A stretch of DNA of 64,000 nucleotides from Prosopocoilus inquinatus (lineage: Eukaryota > Arthropoda > Insecta > Coleoptera > Lucanidae): positions 57,288,212 through 57,352,211 of the forward strand of contig CM069870.1 in the NCBI GenBank assembly GCA_036172665.1. The letters are read 5' to 3'. Under the pieces are notes generated by a model that saw only the letters and a program-made list of their open reading frames with translations, had not been told where the DNA came from and ran no database searches. Both the position numbers and the translations under genes were made by a program. Position 1 is the first letter of the stretch; each line of letters opens with the position of its first letter. Below are positions 1 to 11,098 of this stretch, piece after piece.

Positions 1-1450
1 AAATTGCCTGTCACCCACGAATTTTTAGTAACAAGCTTTTATATTTTGTTTATATTTTGCAAGTATGCAAAATATGCAAATTCAAAAAACACTTTGTTTA
101 ATGTATCAGCACTGATGAATGTACCGTGTTAAGATAAGTTCCTTCCTGTCTATTACATGCATGAAGTACGCACTCAAATAATTTCGATTTCTATTTTGAA
201 AATTTGGTTGTCGTAAACAAGGAACCACCAAGACGTTGCAACCATATAAAAGAGTTCCTTGCTGATTACTGGACATTAATTCGGGATGCCCCAGAAACAA
301 AATATCATAATTTTGAAGTAAATGTACCATTAAAAACATACCAATATTGAAATTGTTACAGCAGCGACGGGCAAATAGATTTTTAGTACGAGTCGCGCCG
401 TCTTGCGTCACAGAATGTTGTCGCAATTTCTCGTTATTTCGCGTTTATTCCAGCAAATTCTGAAAAACAGAAATATACTATAAAAGCAGTAGCTGTATCG
501 ACCCGCCAGTGGAGTGTTTATAAGTTAGGAAGCGAAGTGTATATACCTCGAAAAGTAGAAAGTACATTCTGTAGAAGTGTTATTTGATAGACAAGTGTTG
601 TAGCTCATTACTATTGTGTTTTTAATTGTATAAAGCGACAATTTGTAATGAAAGTGTTCTGAAATTTAACTACTATAATTTGTAAAGCCCGAATTCGTAA
701 TAATATATTTGTGTATAACATAAAACACGTCGTAGCAAACAAAGTGTGGGTGATAGAGAAAATACCTGGTCATTGTCTGCTTTCTGGTGAAATTTTACGT
801 GACATGCACCCTGTTTTATTCATATCACAAAAAAAAGTTAATTTTTGTTTACCAGTTATTGTCAACAATGAAGGATTCTCGACATTGTTGCGATCGTTCA
901 ATACATTTTTGGGGATAGGCTTTATCATAATACATCACTCATCGCTCTTTCGGTTGGTGGTGATGTGCTCTCACTTTTCAACGCAGAAACGCATTCATAG
1001 GCGGAAAAAGTCGGGAATCGTTTTTCTGAGGTGTCAACCGCGTAATTTCGCCGAATAATTTATCACCGCGTTCATTGTGGGGCCCTGAATGATGCACGTC
1101 TTTGCTCTAACTTTAAATTAAACATAGGCTGCGGGCCGGATACAAAAAATGTTTTGTCGTTTCGAACGCAAAAATTACAGTACTTGTAGGACGTAAAAAC
1201 GAGGAACGATACCGATATATTTCATTATAAAAATTTTTATATAAATTTTTTTTGACATTTAAAAGTGTCATGAAAGTCACATTAAGCTGTTTTTCTTGAA
1301 TGAAAAATGATATATCCTTTTATTTCTCGGTTTAAGTATAACTTTTAAAAGAAGGTGAATAATAATAATAAATAAATTTACGGGCAACAAACCACGTAGA
1401 TTAATTTTGTGTGTTATACAGGTTCATTCAAAGTAAGTGTTTATGCGTGT
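1..1450. other. Left flank without recognisable gene
   Basis: No exon of the DUF1091 family, no transposase and no RNA gene was recognised. An open frame of 115 codons at 711-1058 has no family signature and no splice context. Two near-copies of a transposon-end sequence (core CAGG..TCATTCAAA / CAGGGTGATTCAAAA) lie at about 1416-1444 and 1451-1480, just where the composite element to the right begins. Confidence 0.5.
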
Positions 1451-2132
1451 AATACAGGGTGATTCAAAATAAGTGTTAGATCAGTTAACCACAGGTGGCA
1501 CATGAAAGAACGGGGCAAAACAAAGACTATAAGCACCGTTTTTCGCCACGTACGGTATGTGTGGTATGAGATTCAGATATACATTGACTGACGAATTCTG
1601 GAAAGCTGTACTGTATCACAACTCTTTGAATTAAGGCGAAACACATGTGTGTACCTTGGACTGAAACTATATATCGCTCCTGTTCTTGTACTTTTGCGGA
1701 ACCATTGAATAACGTACTATTTGTGCATGCCTAGTGTTAGTACACGAGACTTCTGCTTAATTTGTGATCTTTATAAAATTATTGAAATTAGTGCCTATTA
1801 AAATTGTCTTGGTTGAACAGCCATAGAACTGACTAATATGCTCTTAGTTTGTGGAGAATGTCATCAAAGTGGAAATGTCCTGTGGTCATTTAATTTTTAT
1901 TTATAGAGTCACATGAATAGTTTAGATTATAATGATCTATTTAACGTTGTTAAAAAACAACGTCTCCTAACATTAACTTTGTTGGTAGCGATCATTTCTT
2001 TGGGAACTTTGACGGATTTTAAGTACACGGACTTTGTTGAAAATGCTAAATCTGCATAAGCAGAGTTATGTTATACCGAGAAATTAAATTTATTAGTTAA
2101 TAATGATATTATTATAATAGTATTATCCCGCC

Positions 2133-2280
2133 TGAAATGTCCGTCCACAAATAAATTAATCTAGGTGGCATAAGACCGCCGTTAGTTTGTTGATAAGCAG
2201 AAGTTTTGAGGGAATCACTTGTTTTTAAAATAATACTCCTAATAAGTATTGCAACATTTTGATTACAAATAAAACATAAC
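2133..2280 (+). repeat. 5' LTR
   Basis: About 148 bp, matching 4133-4270 through shared blocks such as CCGTCCACAAATAAATTAAT and TTACAAATAAAAC. It is followed by TTGGCGCAGTC, a typical gypsy-type primer-binding-site position. It has small insertions relative to the right LTR, so the element is not young. Confidence 0.75.
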
Positions 2281-2370
2281 TTATTTGGCGCAGTCTCGTA
2301 AGGAATTTCGAAGTAAAAGCTAATTTGAATTGGTAAAAGCACTACTTGCATCGTTGGTAGAAGATACAGC

Positions 2371-2655
2371 GTGGGAAGGCAAAATTTCAATTTAGAAGGA
2401 GATGACTTTACAGTCGCACAACCGTTGTCCAGTGTACTCACTTTTCAAGCATTTAATCTTAAACAAGATTGGCGAACGTATCATTCAAGACTCATGCAGC
2501 ATTTCGAAGCTCATAATGTGTTATCACAAGTGACGGCTCGAGTCAAATTTCGCAAGACGTTAATGAAAAAGAGATCAGACCTCTGCAGAATGGGTTGCCG
2601 AACTATGAGGCTTAGTCCGTCGGTGTCAATTTATTTGTTCTCACTGTCAAAATGA
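2371..2655 (+). pseudogene. gag fragment of the gypsy-like element
   Basis: The frame contains AFNLKQDWRTYHSRLMQHFE, the pattern of arthropod gypsy Gag proteins (aromatic, then W-x2-Y, then an RL-x2-F/Y helix). Similarity fades after about residue 70, and the following 300 bp have several stops and shifts. It is a remnant of a structural protein, not a host gene. Confidence 0.55.
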
Positions 2656-2959
2656 ATTTATTGACGAGCAAATACATGACATGATTACTTTGAACACTCC
2701 TCATCATCATCTTCCAACTGTTACAAGCGAAATCTCGTACATTAGAAACTGTTCTACGTCAGGCATAATTATTTGAAGCAACTCTCTCCGCAAACCAGAC
2801 AATACCCAAGTTGAAATAAATTAAATGTCAGGCTAATATTTATCTTGTAGTAAAATTTCTAAAGCAAGCGGAACACATCAACCCTTTACTTTAAAATTGC
2901 CTTCAAGTTCACAAGGCAATTATCAACACAAGGATTCAGAATGTCCAGCTGTGTAATCC

Positions 2960-3220
2960 AGTTCGTAATGCTACTTACAACAGATGCAACAAACATGGTC
3001 ACATCTCGTCCGTGTGCATGTCTAACGCTAATAAAATGAAAAATTCCGTTAGCCAAGCACATGAACTGAAAAACAGAACCAGGAATATCAAATCTTCTCG
3101 AACATCACATCATCTCAAACACGTTCATGAATTGCCGACAAAAAAAGAATGCCAATCGAGAATACGGCACCTGCCTAAAACGCGTATCCAGTCGTCAATG
3201 GAATCAAGCTCAAGTTTCTA
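2960..3220 (+). pseudogene. gag zinc-knuckle and linker remnant
   Basis: One frame reads NRCNKHGHISSVC, a CCHC knuckle whose first cysteine position is replaced by tyrosine (YNRCNKHGH..C). Retroelement Gag uses this knuckle to bind RNA. A basic linker follows. Frames on both sides are broken. Confidence 0.55.
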
Positions 3221-3410
3221 ATGGGTGCTGGAGCTTCTGCATCTATAATTGGACTCGCTGGATACGAAGCGATTGGTTCTTCACCACTCAAAGCTGCAAG
3301 CACTCAAAATAAAGGTTACTTCAAACCAAAACCAACCCGCCAACATAATGCCACGAAAGTCGAAACAGATCTGGAAAAACTCATCGAAGACTGCTCCATG
3401 CCTACACAAT
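3205..3410 (+). pseudogene. Retroelement protease-like remnant
   Basis: The frame has MGAGASASIIGLAGYEAIG, aligning with the flap and active-site region of gypsy aspartic proteases. The expected D-(T/S)-G-A motif reads G-A-G-A, so the catalytic aspartate is missing. The frame ends at the border of the nested MITE. Confidence 0.5.
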
Positions 3411-3411
3411 A

Positions 3412-3637
3412 GGTGTGTTCTTTTTACCGCAAAACTCACTTCAGCTCAGATAAACATCATTTCCGTTCGCGCGAAAAAGTAATTTTGTGATTGTGTATTT
3501 CAACCTGGCAACTAATTGGAGTGCACGAGTGACAACAAGGTAGGAGATCGAAATCACAGTTCAAACTTACTTGTTCGCGCGAACGGAAATGACGCTTATC
3601 TGAGTTGAGATGAGATTTGTGGCAAAAAGAACGCGCC
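3412..3637. mobile_element. 226-bp MITE nested in the gypsy-like element
   Basis: Long inverted arms (about 65 bp) begin GGTGTGTTCTTTTT and end AAAAAGAACGCGCC, with a TA on each side (3410-3411 and 3638-3639), as in Tc1/mariner-type MITEs. There is no coding capacity. It interrupts the retroelement after the protease-like segment, so it is younger than that insertion. Confidence 0.75.
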
Positions 3638-3829
3638 TACTGCGCTTGCTACGAATTCTATTCGTACGTATGAAAGTTTGCCTATACCAACACGTCCATG
3701 GCAACGGCAACACCTGCACACAAGTCGAAAGTATTGTGCTCGATGCAGCCACATGAAATAACTCCCTTCCAAATACTGCGGGCGGAGCTAGTACAGTCCG
3801 AGTATTAAATTTTCGTACTGAGCGCGGAA

Positions 3830-4132
3830 CAAGTAGCCCGATATCTTTTCCTTGCTGATTACGCAGGATCTTTCAAAGGTGACTACTATCTGATAGTAAG
3901 AGACGCTTATTCAATATTCATTGCATACATCTTGCGAGAGGCATCTGAGATTCATCAAGAGATGCAAGCCATCAGTCTACAAGAGTTATGCACCGCCACA
4001 GGAAAAAAAATGAAGAGATTCCAATTGTTGTATCTGATTCTCCTATTTCAGCACCGACTATTTGACGTTTCCATCGCTATCGGCTTCCACCAGTTTATGT
4101 TCCCGGAAGTTGAACATTTAAAGGGGGAGGAA
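3830..4132 (+). pseudogene. Integrase fragment of the gypsy-like element
   Basis: The frame LADYAGSFKGDYYLIVRDAY matches the start of the gypsy integrase catalytic core (usual pattern D-F-A-G-P-F-x-G-x2-Y-L-I-V-x-D-A-Y). The first aspartate is present and the second is followed by AYS. Downstream frames shift and stop before the polypurine tract. Confidence 0.6.
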
Positions 4133-4270
4133 TGATATATCCGTCCACAAATAAATTAATCTAGGTGATACAAGACCGCACTAGTAGATAATCAGAAGTT
4201 TTGAGGAAATCAATTGTTTTTAAAATAATAATAAGTATTGTAACATTTTCATTACAAATAAAACGTAACA
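4133..4270 (+). repeat. 3' LTR
   Basis: This is the direct-repeat partner of 2133-2280, about 138 bp, ending GTAACA followed by the CCGCC target duplicate. It lacks some bases present in the 5' copy. Confidence 0.75.
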
Positions 4271-4433
4271 CCGCCATATGTTTAACACCCCACAACATTT
4301 CCGTATCGTTCTCGTTTCAACTTTGCTGTGCTGAATCTCCAAAACTTCTGCCATGAAGGTTATCAAAAATACCCACTTGCAAACGTACGAAGTCGTGACA
4401 GGTCGTACACTTAGTTCGAATCACCCTCTGTAT

Positions 4434-4737
4434 AGTTAATTCGAATAAATCCTCCATTCTTTCAAGGTCCAGTTTTCTAACACTTAAGGTATTAAATAGG
4501 AGTAAATTTTCTTTAATGGCAAATGAATATTTTTAATGCTACGAGTTCTACAAAAGTAGATTCGTCCAGATTTAAATAAAGTCAACGGGATTGTTCATTA
4601 CATGTGTTAGTTCTTGTGTAAATGAAATAAATAGATGCAGGTCTACAGAATAATTCACTTTTATTTATATAGATAATTAACTTAAATAATTATAAATGCA
4701 AGTTTAAAAGTATTTTAATACCTTATAATAAAAGTAT
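4434..4737. other. No feature recognised
   Basis: AT-rich intergenic DNA with short homopolymers. No exon of the array's gene family and no transposon end was found. Confidence 0.5.
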
Positions 4738-5650
4738 ATACAGGCTGTATCAGAAGTTTTAAATGAGATGTATGTCGATTGGGATATCACTGAACAGGAT
4801 TTTTAAAACAAAGAACTTTTACTTCATCAAATATTTAATATATTAATTTATAATATTAATCGTATTTTGTTTTAGCAATTTTCAAACTTCAAAATGTTTG
4901 ATAAAGATTAGAAATGTTTCTAAATCATCTTCCATCTTCATGAAAGCTCAAAATGTCTAGCACCACAAATACCACATTTTTGTATTCGACTTTTCATGCT
5001 GTCATTTAAAAAACTCAAAGAAAAAAAAAACAATAACAAACAAATTTAGGTAAAAATGGGAACAGCTAAGGGGCACTGAAAATATTGAAACATTAAAAAC
5101 AAAAATAATGTAATTTAAAAAATAATTTCTTTCTCATTACGAATGATCAAGAGCAACATCATTTTAGAAGAATTTGAACCATTCGTCACTTATTATACCC
5201 TAGTAAGCCAACTGACAGCGTGAAAAGACGAATAAAAAAATACATTAATTAAAGTGGCAGACGTTTTGAATATTTGTTTCAAATCTGTAAGGTCTACTGA
5301 CCATTGAAGCATTTTAAACCAACAAAAGCAACGTATGATTAAGAAACAAATTGTTATATTTGTCATTGTCACATTTTAATTTCTTTCTCGAAAACTATTT
5401 AAGATATTAAAAATTTGTTCAAATAAAAGTTGTGAATCTTGTTTAATGATATCCAACTCGATATATCTTCCCATATAAAATTTGAAAGTTGGCCTCTGTT
5501 CCAGCTACTTGACTTGACCTTCAAAGATAATCATATCACCATGAAATGCATCATGTACCCCTTTGTTACCAATTTTTATTTGAAACTTTCTATGACTTCC
5601 AATTTTCGAGAAAAAGGGGTGAGACAGGTGGTCTGAGACAACCTGCATAT
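4738..5650. repeat. Probable MITE-like element with weak inverted ends
   Basis: The left end TACAGGCTGTATCAGA and the inverted right end TGCAGGTTGTCTCAGA agree at most positions and bracket about 0.9 kb of AT-rich noncoding sequence. No transposase is seen, and the boundaries are approximate. Confidence 0.4.
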
Positions 5651-5700
5651 TTTAGTTTATTGTCATTAATAGGCGTAACACGTTAGAATATCAGATTTTA

Positions 5701-6433
5701 TCAGGCCTTAGATTTTGTCTGCTTACGACATATCCATACCATCTCATTGATATTAATGTTGTATGTACTCTCTAAGATTAATTTTACTTCAACCATGTAA
5801 TTACCTTCTGGAATGTGCGGAGGATAATATTCTTCTTTCGGTGTATAATTTTTAATATAATAGAAACCCTAGAAACAGTTAAATTTTGAAACTTTGATAA
5901 TACTCATCTAACAGCATAATTTGCTTTTACTCACCGGTCTTACCGGACATTTCGTGAAATTACCCTTTTCAAACATTTCACCGGTGCCAAAACTTTTTCT
6001 TTCTAATATGGAACACAGTTTTACGTCAAATCGGATAGGTGATTTTTTATATTCGTTACTAAGGAACCAGTATACTTGTATGCCTATCTAAAACATGAAT
6101 TAACTGCAACTTTGACTAAAATTTTAATTTTAAATCAAATTAAACGCTCATACCTTCAAATGGTCATTTGTTAGGGTACGTTTCAATTGTACAGAAACAT
6201 CGGAAGCTCTGCAAGTTCTGTTAGGTTTCACGTTTTTAATTATGATACTTTTAAACCAACTCTGATTTACGTACGTTAATTGAATAAAGTGGTTGGTCAA
6301 GGTGTAGTCATTATTTTGCTTAAATTAAAATACTCAGACATCAAGTAAAATTCTCATTTTTGTATATTACCGCATAGTTTAAAATTCCAATTGAAATAAT
6401 CGAGAAAATACAACACAACTTCTGGTCAGTCAT
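5701..6433 (-). CDS. DUF1091-like secreted protein, subfamily B; C terminus frameshifted
   Basis: Four exons: 6371-6433, 6154-6318, 5935-6087 and 5701-5868 (21, 55, 51 and 55 codons plus stop), all joined in phase 0 by GT..AG introns. Exon 1 is a hydrophobic leader starting MTDQK. Exon 2 carries NVKPNRT with an N-glycosylation sequon. Exon 3 has YWFLSNEYKKSP, a conserved cysteine and TKCPVRP. Exon 4 has PPHIPEGNYM. The family is insect-specific, secreted and of unsettled molecular role; distant ML/CheB-type lipid-binding proteins are the usual comparison (inference). Odd: after KLILESTYNINI the frame no longer gives the family W-Y-G end, whereas the +1 frame reads MRWYGYVVSRQNL. A net insertion of one base (mod 3) near 5744 therefore replaced the last 15 or so residues. 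The reading frame otherwise stays open to TGA, so it may still make a protein. Confidence 0.75.
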
Positions 6434-7374
6434 ATTTATTCTGTGCATAAACGTTTCCGACGTACATATGATATGAATATGCGTTTTTTTTAGGTGAAAC
6501 GATCAATCATACTTTGTGCATTAAGCCTGCAGATTTAGAAAAATAGATTTCTGTTTTTATTTTAATGGAAATTAAAAATTGCTTTACCTTTACCTTTAAG
6601 TTGAGTTTGAACTAATTACTAAATCTACAAAATATCCACGTATTATTAACAAGAGGAAAAACTTCTTTCAGATAAATTTTACATCAAAAGAATATCCTTT
6701 ACGTTTTATTCTGTTTTTTAAGAAACTTTAATTTAAGTTTTGAAATAAAATCTGAAAATCCCTAGTTTGTGAAACGTCAAGTAAGTACTTTAAAATACAT
6801 TTACTCGATGTAAAGTTGTTTTCCTTTCTACATATACAGGGTCCGTCAGTGCAGCAGGATAATTTAAAGCTTATGTAAACAGGTTTTTATTTCAACATGA
6901 ATGTTTCTAAAAAAATTTTCTTATTTTTTAATATCTCTGGATAGGTGGGCACCATTAACATTTATGCACTCTTGGAGTATAAGTAAAAATTTTAAATTAC
7001 TCGCAGTATCAACGTGCAACTTCTTTATTTTATAATTTTAGTTCCGCTAGCGGTTGCGGTCGTTCAACCTTACTTGCTTTCAGATTCCAGAAAAAATACA
7101 GGCGGAGAAATCAGGATATCTAGTCGCAAACAATGTTTTCATTTTTTGGAAAGACGTGGTTCATTCAAGTTTTCTTAAGCTGCCTGCTCTTTTATGTTTT
7201 AAATTAAACATGAACCCAGTATCACTTTTTAACTCATAAGATAACAGACGGTACCTGTCCATAACGTGTGATATTGAACCGATTGCGACATAAGCTTCGC
7301 ACAGTTGTCGTCTAGTCATCAATTTTATAAAATATAAAACTATTTAACACATAAATTCGATTCGAAGAACGGGG
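6434..7374. other. Upstream region of the first gene; no further gene
   Basis: AT-rich. A transposon-end-like ATACAGGGTCCGTCAGTGC occurs at about 6836. No start or signal exon was recognised beyond the one at 6433. Confidence 0.45.
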
Positions 7375-7792
7375 AGAAGAAAAACAAACATAAAGAAAGA
7401 GGGATCGAGAATGGTTAGCCAATCCGACGAAATATGACCTAATGTTTAACGTATGAGATTAAATTAAAGAAAAGACTCGATTCCGGTAAATACACTACAT
7501 AGGCCGACCTAGAAAATTTAAAACTCTAACAAGGAAGAGAATTGGATGTAAAGGCACTGCACGAAATTATAGAGCAGAATCAATTAGAATGGTGGAGATA
7601 CGTGATTAGGATCGAATAAAGCAGGCAAGTCAAAAAGCAAAAACGGCTCCAAAGAGAAGAAGAGGCAGAACGAAAAAGACCTGGAATGAAATAATAGCTA
7701 ACATCTTATTCAGGAAAGGGTACACAATGCAGACAGCAAGAAAATTGGTTAAGGGCAAGGCAGAGTGGCGCAGATTAGTACATGACACATAA
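7375..7792 (+). pseudogene. 3' tail of a non-LTR retrotransposon (LINE)
   Basis: Broken plus-strand frames give the usual end of an arthropod LINE ORF2: LEWWRYV, then KRRRGRTKKTWNEII, then GKAEWRRLVHDT and a stop. The conserved W and R-G-R..K-x-W-x2 pattern follows the reverse transcriptase in many Jockey/CR1/RTE-like elements. An early in-frame stop and shifts show decay. A 13-G run follows at about 7807-7819. Confidence 0.6.
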
Positions 7793-8269
7793 GTTAGAAA
7801 TGACATGGGGGGGGGGGGGAGTTGTTAGTATATGTCATACACTTTCTGGGAAGACTTACGCCACTTTGGTGGCCATTTTACGACTTAAGACAATATATAT
7901 AATAGGAGAATTATTTAACAGAATTGTTGATTATTTATAATGTTTTATTGTAATTATTAGTTTCAATACATTCATGACCTTTCTGACATCCAGTTTTTTC
8001 GACTGCTTTTCAAAACATAAGTTTTTAAGACTGTGTGGTAATAATAAATACGTATAAATTGACAAAATGTGATTGTTTAAAAAAAATATAATAGCTCCTT
8101 TCAAGAAAAGAAAAATATTTTGCTTGAAAATTAACAGAATAGGAATTTGAATAGCTCTCTGAGATACGTATATTTTGTTTCTTGTAAGCTGTTATATGTG
8201 CTTGTTTTGTTTACCAAACACGATATTAAAATTCGTAAGTGTGTGCAAGACCTAGAAATGTTAAATATT

Positions 8270-8545
8270 GTTAGTTTAGTACAGTTTTGTTTATAGTAAT
8301 TATAACAGTATACAGTGTCTTTCAGTGTTTATAAACAGTGATTCACAATAAATTGTAGCAGTAATGGTTTCTTCATTTTTGAAATAGGAGGCTGTAACTT
8401 CATATCTACCTATAACTTTTAATTTTGAATTACTTATTCTTATGATATTTTCCTGTATCTTGTTAAATAAGAACAGTTTACTCTTAAGTGGTAATAGGAA
8501 TTATATGGTGATACATTAAAGACTTCTGCATCTCTTAAGATATCC
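8270..8545. repeat. Fragment of a dispersed foldback repeat (family A)
   Basis: Matches parts of the elements at 16128-17396 and 39970-40764, with shared blocks such as GATTCACAATAAATTG, TTCATTTTTGA.ATAGGAG and TTCTGCATCTCTTAA. It abuts the broken exon 2 of the gene relic at 8557-8860 and probably removed that gene's last two exons. Confidence 0.55.
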
Positions 8546-8556
8546 CCACATAATTC

Positions 8557-8860
8557 CTATTTTAACAGAAAAGTAATATCGAATGGCCTGTGCGTGCTAT
8601 TTAGTTTCACATTCTTAATACTTCCTTCTGCACAGTTTTATTTATGTACTACTTCAACGTGATGATTATTACTAAAAGTTGATTATTACAATCGTTTAAT
8701 AGTGTGGCAGTAGCTATTAAATGTTTGGAATTCATGAACTTGAATTAAATTCTATAAAAGGTAAGGTAAGGTCTTGATTATATTTAAGTTATGAAATACT
8801 TACCATTTGTGTGACAAAAATATATAAAAATGTAATGTGCAATACCAAATAGATCTTCAT
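8557..8860 (-). pseudogene. DUF1091-like gene relic (exon 1 plus decayed exon 2)
   Basis: Exon 1 (8804-8860) is intact, 19 codons, MKIYLVLHITFLYIFVTQM, with a good donor GTAAGT. Exon 2 is recognisable at 8557-8690 by the VKPNRT region and the TACGTAAAT-like block but is disrupted. Exons 3 and 4 are absent: the sequence runs into a foldback repeat. The upstream region keeps an AT-rich TATA-like box (about 8934-8939) and the conserved promoter motif at 9017-9030, so the promoter outlived the gene. Confidence 0.7.
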
Positions 8861-9016
8861 GTCATAAATTACGTCGCACCGGTTTAAAAAAAAATCTAAC
8901 GTTGTTTCATCGAACAAGACCCCGTTATATTGTAGATTTACACTGAAAGGTAATCATAACACGAATTTCACTTAAATACGTTTTTCCAGAACGCATTAGT
9001 AAACAATTATTTATAT

Positions 9017-9030
9017 TAATTTCCTGTTAT
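9017..9030 (-). promoter_or_regulatory. Conserved upstream motif of subfamily A (relic gene)
   Basis: TAATTTCCTGTTAT lies about 160 bp upstream of the relic start codon, matching the position and core (AATTTCCTGTT) seen upstream of five other subfamily A genes. Confidence 0.45.
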
Positions 9031-9454
9031 ACGACACAATCTCTCATTAGAATCATACCATGTGCAGTAAATTACAAACTACTGAATTCATTATTCAAAT
9101 ATAAGTTTAAATAAAACCATCGAGAGATTCAGTCCGACACTAATTTGCGTACTGTTGTTCATGTTAGAAGAATCAAATTCAATTGTTCGAGTTATTTTAT
9201 ACCATAGGATTGGTAAGTTCTACATAAATATTTTGTATTTCCCTTATGAAGAAAGGATTATACGGAAGGTAAGATTAAACATAAAAATGGTATCAATAAA
9301 ATTGTTAAAAACACCCGAAATAAAAATGTACACCTAAAAGAAGTTCAACCAAGTGGGTGATTCGAAGTAGGAAGGAGACGAATCAGCTCGTTTAATAAAA
9401 GAATATTCACAACTGATAGCCAATTTCAAGGTAGATGTACAAGATTCAGATGTT

Positions 9455-9740
9455 GTCGACTTTCCCTTAACGCCATAAGAAATGTACGCGCAGTAGAGAC
9501 TTCTTGCCTTATTGGTGTTTGCACTTTAGTTGAACAATGTAACAATAATTTATTACCTTTCGAGAAAATCTGTTCGTTTTCTGCATCAAACAGAATTTCT
9601 CGAAACGTAACACTGTTTAACGAAACGCCGCAGGAATATATTTTGCACGAGGTCGCTTGACTTTGACAACTACAAATGTCAATAAGGCAGGAAGTCGCCT
9701 GTTGCGCGTACATTTCTTATGGCGTTAAAGGAAAGTCGAC
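9455..9740. mobile_element. 286-bp MITE with 38-bp inverted ends
   Basis: The left arm GTCGACTTTCCCTTAACGCC..ATGTACGCGCA (9455-9492) is repeated inverted at about 9703-9740 with one mismatch. The open frame on the minus strand inside it includes both arms and is not a gene. No clear target duplication could be fixed. Confidence 0.75.
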
Positions 9741-10419
9741 TGTATAGACGTATGCAAACGCGATACTCCATCCAAGTATAAACTACGATTTCGATCAAAC
9801 TGTTACTTTTTGATATCTGATATCTATATATAGGAGAAATATATTTTGCGCGTATCAAATTCTAATGAAGCGGGCAATATAAGACATTAGACCGTAGCGT
9901 ATAAACAAACGCGAGGGCTGCGGAGACAATTAACGCCGCTACAGCAATGGTGTTACTCAGTATAACAAAAAACAGAGCAATATTGCCGCAATAAAAAATT
10001 ACAGTTGTGTAATTAATTCTTCTTGTTTAAATGTGTAAAGATTTTCAGAGTAATTAGTTGACCAGTTGTACATCGACCGGCGAACTTTATTACGACATTG
10101 CGTCATCTAGTAAGAACGCCGTAAATTATTTTCACCGTCCCATTACACAATGTGCCTGTTCGATACATTTTTACGGCGCTACTGAAACGATGGCGTGTAC
10201 TTATCGAAATCCTATGCTTACTGATATCGAAACTATGATTTCACAGTGCTACTGATATCATGATATCACCCATCACTAACTACGATAAATTGAAGACTAA
10301 GCATTCACATCAAGGCAGAACGCGAAAGCGTGTGATTGCCAACCCCGACGGCTCCCTTCCACCTGACACATGTACGAGAATCCGTTCTCTACTGGTAACC
10401 CTCTACATAACTTACACTG
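9741..10419. other. No gene recognised
   Basis: Somewhat higher GC than the surroundings, with CG-rich patches near 9890-9950 and 10060-10370. Short open frames at 10058-10255 and 10260-10463 carry no known motif and no splice or start context. It could be old transposon sequence. Confidence 0.4.
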
Positions 10420-10745
10420 TAGATTTTATATTTTGGATAAAAATAAAATTATTGGGAATATGAAACCGAAACCGTACTGTTGATGTACGATAAAAAAGGT
10501 CCCTCTTAACGATGATTGATAGCGCCTCAAAGAGTTCAATATGACTCGTTTATTTTTAAGGTTCAGTTAAGTTTTTAACCAACTTGATTTGAAAATAGTT
10601 GTTTTTATTACTAATTTAATTTTCACTACCATTCTAGTCACGGTCATCTGCTAAACCAAGGAATTTTTATCCATTCGATAAAAAAGTTGAACACAGCGAC
10701 ATTTTGAAACCATACTAAGATGACCATGAGAGAATTCTTAAAAGA
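10420..10745. repeat. Dispersed repeat R1, partial copy
   Basis: Shares blocks (AAAATTATTG..AATATGAA.CCGAAA, GCGCCTCAAAGAGTTCA, TTTTAACCAACTT, AAGTTGAACAC) with 12090-12430 and 31750-32065. AT-rich with no coding frame. Superfamily unknown. Confidence 0.65.
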
Positions 10746-10914
10746 GACATTTCATATAAAAATATATAATTGTTAATAATATTTTTACAATTTATCTTGG
10801 TTCAAGTAATAGTAATTATTTTTACTAGAATTTAGGAGTAATTTAAAAGTTTCACAAGTTTCCGAAATTGACAAAGTTAAAATCCACAGTTTTAGGAACA
10901 TCTTCAGTTACGAT

Positions 10915-11098
10915 GTTCACCATGTAAAAGTTGGAGTAGTGCTTATCCTTGTCAGAGTAAACACTGACTTTTAGACACAATTTAGTCGGGAAAAGACTAC
11001 AATAGCACCAAATTAGATAAGGATTAACAATTTTTTAGGCAAAACTTTATCCACATTTAACACCGATTAGGCAGATTACAATCAATCCTAAATTTTTT
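10915..11098. repeat. Fragment of a dispersed MITE inserted in an exon relic
   Basis: Inverse match to the element at 58891-59370 (shared: ACTCCAACAAGGATAAGC-like, ACAATTTAGTCGGGA, CACCGATTAGGCAGATTA). It splits the 3' end of a DUF1091 exon 4: the exon's 3' flank continues at about 10840-10914 and the coding part resumes at 11099. Confidence 0.6.

Larger units (their letters stand above)
2133..4270 (+). mobile_element. Decayed gypsy-type LTR retrotransposon
   Basis: Two related LTRs (2133-2280 and 4133-4270) lie in direct orientation and both start TGA. A polypurine tract (AAAGGGGGAGG, about 4120-4130) precedes the right LTR. CCGCC sits directly outside both ends (2128-2132, 4271-4275), as a 5-bp target duplication. 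Between the LTRs are broken gag, zinc-knuckle, protease-like and integrase pieces in that order. At about 2.1 kb it lacks most of pol and cannot be autonomous. A MITE is nested at 3412-3637. Confidence 0.75.
1453..4433. mobile_element. TIR element enclosing a gypsy-like retrotransposon
   Basis: The left end reads ACAGGGTGATTCAAAATAAG at 1454 and the right end, read inward on the minus strand, is ACAGAGGGTGATTCGAACTAAG-like at 4410-4433. These imperfect inverted ends flanked by TA suggest a Tc1/mariner-like or MITE element into which the LTR element at 2133-4270 later jumped. No transposase frame remains. Confidence 0.5.

Noticed and set aside
711..1058. 115-codon open frame, plus strand
   Set aside because: No recognisable motif, no splice or promoter context, composition like the surroundings.
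7807..7819. G run as a regulatory G-quadruplex
   Set aside because: A single homopolymer after a LINE tail; more likely slippage or assembly uncertainty, as with the C runs near 52987 and 61622.
9426..9713. 95-codon open frame, minus strand
   Set aside because: It runs through the inverted arms of a MITE, so it is a by-product of the repeat.
10058..10463. Two consecutive short frames that look like a small gene
   Set aside because: No family signature, and the end of the second lies in repeat R1.
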